The notes under the pieces: model-generated | The model's input: the letters and a program-made list of their open reading frames with translations, nothing else | The model's database searches: none | Told to the model about the DNA's origin: nothing | NCBI RefSeq assembly: GCF_011316935.1 | Contig: NZ_WLYS01000008.1 | Location: 62,001-126,000 of the forward strand | Direction: 5' to 3' | Origin: Sphingobacterium chungjuense | Lineage (GTDB): Bacteria > Bacteroidota > Bacteroidia > Sphingobacteriales > Sphingobacteriaceae | DNA: 64,000 nt | Translations under genes and position numbers: made by a program | Shown: one piece after another, positions 37,823 through 47,157 of the stretch | Layout: each line of letters begins with the position of its first letter | Numbering within the stretch: position 1 is the first letter of the stretch

Positions 37823-39799
37823 ATGAATAAAAACCTCAAAAGGCTACTATTGGCTGCCGTTACGATACCCTTTTTGGGTGCGAGTACGACGTTTGCCCAA
37901 TCATCTAAAGCACAACACTTCACAGACAATTCGATTTCGCAAAAGGTATCTACCATGCCAGCAATTTTTCCTGCCCCTGTATACATGGAACTGGGAAAAG
38001 GGAATATTCTTTTAGGGAAATCGGTCGTGTTGGTCTCTTCATCTACCGTCGATGCTGGAACGAGCGCCTTAGTCGCTCAGATTCTAAAAGGTGCAGGTGT
38101 ACAATCTGTAAAAGCAGCAAAGAAACTCCCTAAAAAACTAGATGCTACGTATATCGTATTGGGTACTCAGCAGGATTCTCAGGTGCTTGATGCATTAAAA
38201 CAAATCACTTCAACTACTGACACCGCCGCCAGTGGATACACTTTGGCAAGTAAGCAAATGGATGCCGGAGCGCTTATTACCTTGGTGGGCAAAGATGTGA
38301 ATGGACTGTACTACGCGGCACAAACGTTTCGACAATTAGCGCAACGTGGTTCTATTCCCGCATTAGTGATCAATGACCATCCGGCATTGCCAATTCGAGG
38401 TACAATTGAAGGATTTTATGGCAAACCATGGTCTATGGAGGAGCGAGAAAAGCACATTAATTTTTTAGCTACAGTAAAAGCCAATACGTTTATCTACAGT
38501 CCAAAAGACGATCCATATGCACGTGATCGCTGGCGCGAGCCTTACCCTGCGGCAACATTAAAAGAGCTTGAGAAACTTGCGGCAATATCTAAAAATAATC
38601 ATATTAACTTTGTCTATGCCATTTCCCCTGGTCCAACAGTTTGTTTTTCTGATCCAAACGATCTACAGGCATTGCTGAACAAATTCGAAGTCCTTCGCGG
38701 TTTGGGCATTCGCAGTTTCTATGTAGCATTAGATGATATCGAGTATAAGGAGTGGAACTGCGAGCTGGATTCGATCACTTTCGGACCTTCGGGTGCTGAG
38801 GCTGCTGCGCGTGCCCAGGCACATTTGCTGAACGCCGTACAGGCTGATATCAAAAAGGTAGATCCAACAGCGCCTCCTTTAATTATGGTGCCGACTGAAT
38901 ACTACGATGCCAAAGAAACACCTTACAAAGAGGCGCTACGTAAGCATCTAGACTCCACAATTGTCGTGCAATGGACAGGAACGGATGTCGTACCGCCATC
39001 TATCTCCATTTCGGATGCGCGTAATGCAACGAAAGCATTTGGCCGAAAGACATTTTTGTGGGATAACTATCCCGTAAACGATTACGGCGAATCGGCAGGA
39101 AGATTATTGCTAGCGCCTTACCTACAGCGTGAAGCAGGATTGTCTCAAGAACTAACAGGAATTGTATCCAATCCGATGAATCAAGAAGTAGCGAGCCGCG
39201 TTGCTGTTACTGGGATCGTGGCCTTTGCTTGGAATGATAAAGATTACGATGCTGATCGGACGTGGAAGTTTGCGGCACGTGAGCTAGCAGGTTGGAATTC
39301 TGAGGTGAGCGAAGCATTGCTAACCTTCTTTGATACACAGCACCTTGCGCCAACTTTTGGCACGCATCCTTGGCAGCCACAGGCGCCTTACCTCAAGTCT
39401 ATTCTCGATAAGGTAGAAGATCGTATGGCGAATGGCGATGCGCCAAGTCGGCAACAAGCGATCACGCAGCTAGCAGAGCATGCGGCCTATTTCACCCAAG
39501 TACCAGAAATCATTCGCAGTGGGAACGTAGACCAAGGTTTTATTACTGAAGCACAGCCGTGGCTAGACGCGATGGTTTTGTGGGGGAAAGCACTTTCGTC
39601 TACTGCTGCTGGATTAGCTGCGACCAACCAAGGTGATTCGTCTGCAAATGTTCATTTTGATCAAGCTAAAAAGTATGCTGCCGAAGCGGAGGCTATCCAA
39701 TCTACACCTGGAGCCACTCGTGTTGAGGGGCCAGTAAAGGTTGCCGATGGCGTATTAGATCGTTTTATCACGAAGGCACCGAACTTAATCAGATTTTAA
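37823..39799 (+). CDS. GH84 beta-N-acetylhexosaminidase (O-GlcNAcase-like)
   Basis: From ATG 37823 the protein has 658 residues with a signal peptide ('AAVTIPFLGASTTFAQ'). Residues about 45-185 form the N-terminal hexosaminidase domain, then the GH84 barrel begins at 'RGTIEGFYGKPWSMEER'. The catalytic pair Asp304-Asp305 lies in 'FYVALDDIEY', and 'TGTDVVPPSI' and 'WDNYPVNDYG' are further family motifs. GH84 enzymes remove GlcNAc by substrate-assisted catalysis, from O-GlcNAc proteins, mucins or hyaluronan fragments. The enzyme is exported and stands outside the PULs. The frame's earlier codon is TTG (37814), so I use the ATG. Confidence 0.95.
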   Translation: MNKNLKRLLLAAVTIPFLGASTTFAQSSKAQHFTDNSISQKVSTMPAIFPAPVYMELGKGNILLGKSVVLVSSSTVDAGTSALVAQILKGAGVQSVKAAKKLPKKLDATYIVLGTQQDSQVLDALKQITSTTDTAASGYTLASKQMDAGALITLVGKDVNGLYYAAQTFRQLAQRGSIPALVINDHPALPIRGTIEGFYGKPWSMEEREKHINFLATVKANTFIYSPKDDPYARDRWREPYPAATLKELEKLAAISKNNHINFVYAISPGPTVCFSDPNDLQALLNKFEVLRGLGIRSFYVALDDIEYKEWNCELDSITFGPSGAEAAARAQAHLLNAVQADIKKVDPTAPPLIMVPTEYYDAKETPYKEALRKHLDSTIVVQWTGTDVVPPSISISDARNATKAFGRKTFLWDNYPVNDYGESAGRLLLAPYLQREAGLSQELTGIVSNPMNQEVASRVAVTGIVAFAWNDKDYDADRTWKFAARELAGWNSEVSEALLTFFDTQHLAPTFGTHPWQPQAPYLKSILDKVEDRMANGDAPSRQQAITQLAEHAAYFTQVPEIIRSGNVDQGFITEAQPWLDAMVLWGKALSSTAAGLAATNQGDSSANVHFDQAKKYAAEAEAIQSTPGATRVEGPVKVADGVLDRFITKAPNLIRF

Positions 39800-39801
39800 C
39801 G

Positions 39802-39845
39802 AAATATGCCCTTACTTTCGCAAAGTGAAGATAAGGGCATATTTT
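39802..39845. terminator. Bidirectional terminator between GH84 and amidohydrolase genes
   Basis: A 13-bp perfect stem AAATATGCCCTTA (39802-39814) and TAAGGGCATATTT (39832-39844), with an inner small hairpin CTTT...AAAG, is A/T-flanked. It lies 3 bp after the GH84 stop and about 95 bp beyond the convergent amidohydrolase stop, so it can serve both. Confidence 0.85.
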
Positions 39846-39939
39846 AAAATTTATTCTTTCTTTGGGGTACTTTATTGCCAAGGAATACGATGTTGCGATA
39901 CATACTAATGCCTTTGTCTTTTCTCTAATATCTACTTAA

Positions 39940-41268
39940 TTACTTCCTCCCAATCGTATTCTTAAAAATCTGACCATCTTTTATAATCAGCAGGAAGTTT
40001 TTTTCTGGATTAGCGAGCAAAGACAGATCTTTCAGTGGATTGCCATCTACCAATAGCAGATCGGCTAATGCCTGCTCTTCGATCACGCCCAACTTACCTG
40101 GATATGGACTGCGTAAACCAGATAATTGCAAAAGCTCCGCATTGTCTTTCGTGATCATTTTTAGGATCTCGGCATTGGTAAACCATTTTTGTAAACGCAA
40201 GATATAACTGTTTTGATCGTCGTTCAGTTCTGGTTCGAATAAGAAATCCGTTCCCCAAGCCAACTTCACGCCTAATTTTTTGGCCAAAGGCCATACTTTT
40301 TCCTGTCCTTCCAATACGGGTTTGCGTTTCGCTTTGCGCTGGGCATCCATATTATCATTGTTGTCCATTAGGTTTTGCAAGCTAAGCCAGATGCCTTTAT
40401 CTGCCAGCAATTGTAGGGTTTCTTCGTCGAGCATTTGTCCATGTTCGATCGATTTAACACCAGCTTCCACTGCGCGTTGTACTGCTCTTGGCGTGTAGGC
40501 ATGCACCATCACATACGTTCCCCAATCTTCGGCTGCCTCTACAGCGGCTTTCATCTCGTCAAACGTATATTGCGTCACATCAATCGGATCATAGGCCGAA
40601 GAAGTGCCACCACCGGCCATCAACTTGATCTGGCTAGCGCCGAAGCGCAAGTTTTCGCGTACTGCAGTCAGTACTTCTGGCCGGCCGTCAGCAATGAAGG
40701 TAGCTCCATAACGCTCCGCTCTTGATACGACGCCAAAGAATTTGCGCGAACGCTCATCGGGAGTTCTAAAATCGCCATGTCCAGCCGTTTGGCTGATTGT
40801 TGCTCCAGAAGGCCACACCCGCGGTCCCACCAATTGGCCTTTATCAATTGCTGCCTTCAGCGGAAAAATAGGACCGCCTGCATCGCGCACACTGGTAAAA
40901 CCGCGTAGTAGCATGTCACCAGCAGATTTGCCCACCTGTTGAACCAAAAATTCCTCTGACATGTCGCTGGTGACCATTTGCGGCAGCGTTAATGCACCAA
41001 ATACCAAATGCACATGCACGTCAATCAGACCCGGCATTAAGGTTTTGCCTTTGCCATCGATTTTGACCACATCATCATCTTGAATAGCTATGGGAGAGGA
41101 GCTGATCTTCTCTATGGTACTGCCCGAGATCAATACATGCATGGGAGCAGTAAGGTCTGCCGCTTGATGATCAAGCAATCGGACATTCTGTAATAGCACC
41201 TGTTTGGTTTGAGCTTTAGCTGCATAAAGATTGGCCAAAAGTAGTGCCGTCGCAATAAGATATTTCAT
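39940..41268 (-). CDS. Exported metal-dependent amidohydrolase
   Basis: From ATG 41268 the protein has 442 residues with a signal peptide ('MKYLIATALLLANLYAAKAQ'). The metal ligands are recognisable: 'GLIDVHVHLVFG', Lys in 'IKLMAGGGTSS', 'VHAYTPRAVQRAVEAG', 'IEHG' and 'WGTDFLFEP'. It belongs to the Xaa-Pro dipeptidase/imidazolonepropionase-like branch of the amidohydrolase superfamily, which includes prolidases and several N-acyl amide hydrolases. The substrate is unknown. A frame extension to 41328 exists but would place 20 residues before the signal peptide. Confidence 0.9.
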   Translation of the reverse strand: MKYLIATALLLANLYAAKAQTKQVLLQNVRLLDHQAADLTAPMHVLISGSTIEKISSSPIAIQDDDVVKIDGKGKTLMPGLIDVHVHLVFGALTLPQMVTSDMSEEFLVQQVGKSAGDMLLRGFTSVRDAGGPIFPLKAAIDKGQLVGPRVWPSGATISQTAGHGDFRTPDERSRKFFGVVSRAERYGATFIADGRPEVLTAVRENLRFGASQIKLMAGGGTSSAYDPIDVTQYTFDEMKAAVEAAEDWGTYVMVHAYTPRAVQRAVEAGVKSIEHGQMLDEETLQLLADKGIWLSLQNLMDNNDNMDAQRKAKRKPVLEGQEKVWPLAKKLGVKLAWGTDFLFEPELNDDQNSYILRLQKWFTNAEILKMITKDNAELLQLSGLRSPYPGKLGVIEEQALADLLLVDGNPLKDLSLLANPEKNFLLIIKDGQIFKNTIGRK

Positions 41269-41549
41269 AAACAAGGGGTTAAGCCAAAAAGCATGATGAT
41301 CGTAAACGAATGATTCCGTTAATTTCATTAATTACCAAGTTATGTCTTTTTGTGTTAAAGATTGTTATATATCTGGATTCTTGTCTAAATAAATTGACAA
41401 TTTTCATACATTCGTTAAGATTTTTGTGTGTTTTTTCAATGATGGATGTTGGTCTATGCAACCTATAGTCAAATTTTGAAATAAAGCATATTAAAATCAT
41501 CCTGCTGCCTTATAAACCTTACAATGTATATGTTAACCTAAGAAACCAA

Positions 41550-42734
41550 ATGTTAAGAAACAAAAAAAAATTCCTATTTATTGCATTATTTTTCTCGTTA
41601 GTGTCGCCTTTTTTATACGGTCAGGATACTGTTGAAATAAAAATAAAGTTAGTTGATGTAGACAGAGACAAATTAATAATCCACGTTAACGATGGTATTA
41701 CATTGTATTATATTGAAGATCAACCTAAAGATTCCATCATCACCGTGCGTAAGACCAACAATACGATATTCCCAAGGCTAACCATAGGTGATAAAGGATC
41801 TAATTTCTTTGCCACCTACTTTGTTAATGATAGCCTATCCAGTCTTACCCTTTACGGCAATCGTAGCGATTCTACTCTTCACGATGGCGATATCGTCAAT
41901 CTTACCTCAGTCTTAGATACCGCTTCTAATGAAATTTACCGGAAATTACAAAACGAACAAATGGTGGAATCTCAAATTTTTGGGGAACTATATAATAGGT
42001 ATATGCATGGAGGCAGAGATAACGATTCCTTAAAAAACGAATTCTTTCATGCAGTAAAGCAGAGGAATCGCAAGTCATCTAGTTTTCTACGACCGTACGC
42101 ACATGATTTCTTTTCTTTTTTTTATTTTTCAGATCAGATAATGACTTCATTGCTATTTATAGAAAATGATGCGCAGTATTGCAATGAACTTCTTACGTAT
42201 TTCGAATCAGTCTTTCCGAAAAAATTTAAGGAAACACTTGAAGGTCAGAAGATTGTAACGATATTGGAACAGAAAATTGCGGACTATGTGCTAGGGGAAA
42301 ATAAAACTTTCCCTAATCTTAATATGAGTGATATTCACGGAAATGCTATTGCGTTTACTAATATTAAAGAAGATTTTTTATTCATTGATTTTTGGGCCAG
42401 CTGGTGTGGACCATGCTTGCAGCAACTGCCACAGGTCAAAGCCTTACGAGAGGAGTTTTCGGAAGATAGATTGAAAATATTGAGTATCTCGCTAGATAGA
42501 GACTCCCTTGCATTTACAAATGCGCGATTAGAGCATAACATAAATTGGACACACGTTTTGGATCGAGGACAACTACTCAGTGCCAAATTAGGTGTAGAAA
42601 GTATTCCCGCCGTCGTAATATTGGATCGTAATCGAAGAATTGTATACTATCATGTAGGGAGTACGCTCGATATAGATAGAATACGTAAAATTCTTCGTGC
42701 GAAAGATATACCCTATAATGCGTCGACAGAATGA
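41550..42734 (+). CDS. Exported thioredoxin-fold protein (TlpA/ResA-like)
   Basis: The 394-residue protein has a signal peptide ('FLFIALFFSLVSPFLYGQ'), about 230 residues of poorly conserved N-terminal region, and a C-terminal TlpA-like thioredoxin domain. The redox motif is 'WASWCGPCLQQLP' with Cys286 and Cys289, and the cis-Pro loop is 'VESIPAVVILDRN'. It would reduce or exchange disulfides in the periplasm. The N-terminal part resembles the DUF4369-type extensions found in Bacteroidota TlpA proteins, but this is not certain. Its 3' end carries a small hairpin (42731-42748) over the stop codon. Confidence 0.9.
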   Translation: MLRNKKKFLFIALFFSLVSPFLYGQDTVEIKIKLVDVDRDKLIIHVNDGITLYYIEDQPKDSIITVRKTNNTIFPRLTIGDKGSNFFATYFVNDSLSSLTLYGNRSDSTLHDGDIVNLTSVLDTASNEIYRKLQNEQMVESQIFGELYNRYMHGGRDNDSLKNEFFHAVKQRNRKSSSFLRPYAHDFFSFFYFSDQIMTSLLFIENDAQYCNELLTYFESVFPKKFKETLEGQKIVTILEQKIADYVLGENKTFPNLNMSDIHGNAIAFTNIKEDFLFIDFWASWCGPCLQQLPQVKALREEFSEDRLKILSISLDRDSLAFTNARLEHNINWTHVLDRGQLLSAKLGVESIPAVVILDRNRRIVYYHVGSTLDIDRIRKILRAKDIPYNASTE

Positions 42735-42753
42735 TCGTTATAGATCATTTTTA
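42731..42753 (+). terminator. Possible terminator after thioredoxin-fold gene
   Basis: ATGATC (42731-42736) pairs with GATCAT (42743-42748) and five T residues follow. The stem is only 6 bp and includes the stop codon, so confidence is low. Confidence 0.35.
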
Positions 42754-42786
42754 ATGATAGCTGTGAGTTGATGTAGCTAGTCACGA

Positions 42787-45700
42787 TCATATCGTCAAAC
42801 GATGATTTTTTCGCAGCGCGTCGTATTTCTTTTTAAACTCCGATGGTTTCATTCCAAAAACTTTGGAGAACTGCGTACGGAAATATTTAATGTCATTGAA
42901 GCCTGCCGCAAAGGCTGCTTCACTCACATTAGAATCGGTCTCTATCAAAATTTGAGCAACTTTACGCAGTCGCACAAATCGAATAAACTCATTAGCCGAT
43001 TTACCAGAAATAGCCTTAATGCGTTTGTAGAAATTGGAATGGCTCATGCCAATCAGGTCAGCCAGTTCTTTTACATTAAAAGATTCTTGATCGAGATTCT
43101 CTTCCACGATAGCAATTGACCTTTCTAAGAAGAGTCGGTGTTCTTTTGAGATTTTATGATTGTTCGGCTGCAGCGTGATCTCCTCATAGAAATGGCGCTG
43201 CATGTGGCTGCGGCTGTGAATCAGGTTGTTCACACGCGCGATCAAAAGTTCACGGTCGAACGGTTTGGTTACATAATCGTCGGCCTTACCTTCCAGTCCT
43301 TTGAGCTTGATATCTTGCGAGTTACTCGCTGTAAGCAAGATAATGGGTATATGACTTAATGCAGGAATACCTTTGATATGCTGACATAAATCAATGCCTG
43401 ATAAGCCACCCATTACCACATCGCTGATGATGATATCTGGCGGTGTCTGCTCAATCATAGCGATACCGGCTTCTGCACAATCTGCTTCTTGAATCTCAAA
43501 TTGACTTTGAAAGATTTTGCGTAAGTATTTTCTGATTTCGACATTATCATCGACCACTACCATCGTCTTCTTGTCACTCACCAAGTTTTGGTAATCTGGT
43601 GTTTCTTCTACAGTCGCAATAGTATGATTTGCCTCAATTACAACATCTTCCTGCACACGAGATGCGTCTTTAGAGTGGCGCGATGATTCGATAAATTCGT
43701 CTATACTCACGCTGTGCTCCACCACATCTTCGAAGATAGTGAATTCGGAAAGATGTGCTTTCCCATTTTGCAATACAATCTCAAACTGGGTGCCGGCAGG
43801 AGGATTTGGTTGATGAGTAATACAACCTTTATGCGCTGAAATGAAGCTTTTTACCAGGTATAGACCGATTCCAAAGCCACCTTTGTTATTACTATTGCCG
43901 ATGTAATCCCGTTCAAATACATTGAATACCTGATCTTTATTCTGTACGGCAATACCACATCCCGTATCAATCACCTGAATGGAAAAGTCGTCCATGCGCC
44001 ATTGCAAGACAACGCGAATGCTGCCGCCATCAGGCGTGTACTTAAAGGCATTGCTAATCAGGTTGAATAGGCAGATTTCCATTTTTTCCCGATCTACCAA
44101 CAAGGCATATTGTTCAATATTACTTTCAAAAGCGTAATGAATGTGTTGTAAAGTCGCTTGCTGTTGAAAACAGGTAAATACTTCCCGCGTCAAACCCACA
44201 ATATCTGCTTGCACCAAACGTAGTTGATCCATGCCACTCTCTGTCTTGCGAAATAATAACAGCTTGTCAACCAAGTTCAGCAAGCGTTTGGAATTACGGT
44301 ATACCTGATGTATATCTTCCCGATCGATTTGCTGGGCTGGCTCCGTGCTCATTTCTTTGAGTGGATTTACAATTAATGTCAGCGGATTTCTAAATTCATG
44401 CGCGATATGGGTGAAAAATGCAATCTGCTTGTCGTGCAGCTCCTTCTTCTTCTCGGCATTAATATTAGCTAGATCGACCTCATATTTTAATCGAGTTTGC
44501 TTGCGATCATATCTTATATAGGCAAAAATAACTGTTGCGAATAAGATTAGATACGCGAAATAAGCCCATGCACTACGCCACCACGGTGGTAATATTTCAA
44601 TTTGCATTTTTTTCTCCACGCCCGACCACACACCATCTGCATTGGTAGATTTGATGCGTAGCGTGTATTTACCTTCTTTTAGATTGGTATAATTGGCCGT
44701 TTTTACATTATCTACGTAGTTCCAATCTTTATCCCAACCTTCCAGAAAGTAAGCATACTCCACTTTGGTAGGGAAGGAGTATTCTAATGACGAAAAGTGT
44801 ACGTTGAGCACAGCATCATCAAAAGGTATGGTGAGCTTGTCGATGTGGTTAGTCGAGCTGTAAATGCGATCTCCAGTGAAAAGCTTGGTAGACTTGTTAT
44901 TGACGCTAACCGCTGTGAGCACCATTTTTGAATCACGCTGCAAGGATTTCAGTTGGCCGGGTTGAAATAGATTGAATCCATGAATCCCGCCAAACGCCAA
45001 ACTACCGTCTTTCAACTTGATGGCCGCATTGTAATTGAATTGGTTGCTTTGCAGACCATCAGAATCGTAGTAATTCTTAAATGTTTGTGGGCTCGGATCA
45101 AAGTTTGACAATCCGTTGTAGGTAGATAGCCAGAGTGTGCCTGCATTATCGGGCAAAATATTTAAAATGGTATTGCTAGGTAAGCCATCTTTTTCAGAAT
45201 AGCGCTTTACTTTGTTAGTCGATTTTTCGTAACGAAGTAATCCGCCGCCTTCGGTAGCAAGCCATAGATAGCCATCTTTGTTTGTGTAAATATCGCGCAC
45301 CGGAAAATCGGTGTTGATGATTTTTTGTTCGCCAGTCTGAAAGTTGCGCATCGTCAAGGTAGACCAACTACCAAACCACATGAGGTCTGGCGATTCTTCG
45401 TACATGCTCAGTACGTCAATGATATCTTTTGATTTTTCTTCGAATTGATCCGTATTTCGGTTATAACAAAAGATCCCACCACCGTGTAATGCACTTGCCC
45501 AAATCCGTTTTTTGCTATCTGCGAATAATTTCCAAGTGGCCGAAAACAAGCGGTTGTTTTCTTTAGAAACGCAAGCATATTGTTTGAATACGCCTGTCTT
45601 GGGATCTAATCTATTAATCCCACCACCATACGTAGAAGCCCATACAAAACCCTGTTCGTCGCGCACGATGCTCGTCACGAAATTATTGTTTAGTTTTCCA

Positions 45701-46914
45701 GAACTACTCTTATCATCAGCAGCATAATGCGTGAAAGATTGCTGCTTACGAATCCAATGCATCATGCCGGCACCATCTGTTCCGATCCACAGGTCGTTAT
45801 TATTTCCGTTAGCGAAAGAAAGGATAAAATTCTTCGGATTCTGTCGGTCGTTAGCAGATCCAGGTTGTATCACGTGGAATCGAGATAATCGATTGTCGAC
45901 CACATGGAGACCACTTCGCAGTGTTCCTATCCAGTTACGCTGCATATGATCGACGTACATACTGTACACCGTCATACTTTTCATCCAGCTAGTACTTGCC
46001 TGATACTGTTCAAAACGGTTCGTCCTTTTGTCGAACTCAACAATTCCCTTGCCTTCAGAGCCTATATATACTTTTTCGTATTTGGCATAGAGCGTGGTGA
46101 TTTCAAATGGAGCCAGTTTAGCATCTATCGGGTACATGGTGTATGATTTTTTATGCAAGTCGAATTCATACAATACCTGCTTGTTGTCATTAGATGCTAC
46201 CCAGATAGATTGTCCGTTTTCATCCACTCGTATAGCGACACTATTTTTGGTGCGATCATCGATTACCTCCAAGGTGTTACTGCGAGGATCAAGTCGGCAG
46301 AGTCCGTAGTTGTGAATGAAAACCCATATCTCATTTTTACTGGTGGTCACGACTCCTTGTGCATTGTAATCAAAGATTTTTGTCCCGTCGTGCCGTTGTA
46401 GCGGAATTCGAGAGGCCATTGGTCGTTCGGTATCCGTATTCACGTGTAGCAGGCCATAGAGCGTCGTTGCGGCGTATAGCCCCTTTGTGGTATTGTATGC
46501 CAATTGGTTGACACTGGCCGATATGGGGTTTTGATCTTGTCGAAATGGAAGATAATCTTTCCAGTGTACGCGTTGAAAATGAGTGTAATCTGCGTCTAAC
46601 TTGGCAAATCCCGATTTACTGGCTACCCATATCCGGCCTTTATCATCTTGAGAAATATCAGTAATCCGATTATCCGGCAATGAACAACCATCTTCAGGCT
46701 GATTTTTAAACACCATGAACTGATAACCATCATAGCGATTCAAGCCATCGAAGGTACCAAACCACATAAAACCATCCTGATCCTCAAATATAGACGTAAC
46801 ATTGTTATTGGATAGCCCTTGCTCTATACCAACGTAACGGGTATGAGGATTGCTTTCAGATTTTGCAGGCAATATAACTGTCGCAAATAATAATAGGAGT
46901 ATCAGCGTTTTCAT
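42787..46914 (-). CDS. Hybrid two-component system regulator (HTCS) of the arabinogalactan-type PUL
   Basis: The 1375-residue protein has a signal peptide ('ILLLLFATVILPAKS'), about 14 periplasmic propeller repeats (30-700; e.g. 'GFMWFGTFDGLNRYDG'), a Y_Y_Y domain ending 'LPPWWRSAWAYF', a transmembrane helix (about 780-800), HisKA with His839 in 'IAHEFRNPL', an ATPase domain with 'GFGIGLYLV', a receiver with Asp1165 in 'ISDVVMGG' and a C-terminal AraC-type HTH ('SEAAFAAGFNDIKYF'). It is divergent from the GH16-GH43 gene and is the natural regulator of the downstream PUL. A repeated site at three PUL promoters is its likely target. All key residues are intact. Confidence 0.96.
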   Translation of the reverse strand: MKTLILLLLFATVILPAKSESNPHTRYVGIEQGLSNNNVTSIFEDQDGFMWFGTFDGLNRYDGYQFMVFKNQPEDGCSLPDNRITDISQDDKGRIWVASKSGFAKLDADYTHFQRVHWKDYLPFRQDQNPISASVNQLAYNTTKGLYAATTLYGLLHVNTDTERPMASRIPLQRHDGTKIFDYNAQGVVTTSKNEIWVFIHNYGLCRLDPRSNTLEVIDDRTKNSVAIRVDENGQSIWVASNDNKQVLYEFDLHKKSYTMYPIDAKLAPFEITTLYAKYEKVYIGSEGKGIVEFDKRTNRFEQYQASTSWMKSMTVYSMYVDHMQRNWIGTLRSGLHVVDNRLSRFHVIQPGSANDRQNPKNFILSFANGNNNDLWIGTDGAGMMHWIRKQQSFTHYAADDKSSSGKLNNNFVTSIVRDEQGFVWASTYGGGINRLDPKTGVFKQYACVSKENNRLFSATWKLFADSKKRIWASALHGGGIFCYNRNTDQFEEKSKDIIDVLSMYEESPDLMWFGSWSTLTMRNFQTGEQKIINTDFPVRDIYTNKDGYLWLATEGGGLLRYEKSTNKVKRYSEKDGLPSNTILNILPDNAGTLWLSTYNGLSNFDPSPQTFKNYYDSDGLQSNQFNYNAAIKLKDGSLAFGGIHGFNLFQPGQLKSLQRDSKMVLTAVSVNNKSTKLFTGDRIYSSTNHIDKLTIPFDDAVLNVHFSSLEYSFPTKVEYAYFLEGWDKDWNYVDNVKTANYTNLKEGKYTLRIKSTNADGVWSGVEKKMQIEILPPWWRSAWAYFAYLILFATVIFAYIRYDRKQTRLKYEVDLANINAEKKKELHDKQIAFFTHIAHEFRNPLTLIVNPLKEMSTEPAQQIDREDIHQVYRNSKRLLNLVDKLLLFRKTESGMDQLRLVQADIVGLTREVFTCFQQQATLQHIHYAFESNIEQYALLVDREKMEICLFNLISNAFKYTPDGGSIRVVLQWRMDDFSIQVIDTGCGIAVQNKDQVFNVFERDYIGNSNNKGGFGIGLYLVKSFISAHKGCITHQPNPPAGTQFEIVLQNGKAHLSEFTIFEDVVEHSVSIDEFIESSRHSKDASRVQEDVVIEANHTIATVEETPDYQNLVSDKKTMVVVDDNVEIRKYLRKIFQSQFEIQEADCAEAGIAMIEQTPPDIIISDVVMGGLSGIDLCQHIKGIPALSHIPIILLTASNSQDIKLKGLEGKADDYVTKPFDRELLIARVNNLIHSRSHMQRHFYEEITLQPNNHKISKEHRLFLERSIAIVEENLDQESFNVKELADLIGMSHSNFYKRIKAISGKSANEFIRFVRLRKVAQILIETDSNVSEAAFAAGFNDIKYFRTQFSKVFGMKPSEFKKKYDALRKNHRLTI

Positions 46915-47068
46915 TAGGTGGCTAGTCTTTCTGGCAAGTAGTTACACAATGCTACTTGCCAATAAATATAAATTTAATAAAGCCTTAAAGCAAATTTAAC
47001 CCGAATAAAAAGCGGGGCGGTAACGGCTAATATCACGGATTTGTGACGCTCAAAATGCCATTATTCGT

Positions 47069-47130
47069 ATTATACACCCTTGTTTTGGTGAATATGCCCC
47101 TCTATCAGAATTTAGGAGCGCATACATTTG
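47069..47130 (+). promoter_or_regulatory. Putative HTCS operator and promoter, GH16-GH43 gene
   Basis: The site has two A/T-plus-CCC half-sites, ATACACCC (47072-47079) and ATATGCCC (47092-47099), 20 bp apart, then CTCTAT to 47105. The -7 element TACATTTG (47123-47130) lies 47 bp after the first ACCC (47076). Related sites sit before susC (49111) and the GH2 gene (54673). The regulator is inferred from position. Confidence 0.65.
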
Positions 47131-47157
47131 TTTCATACTAACCATCATATAATATCT

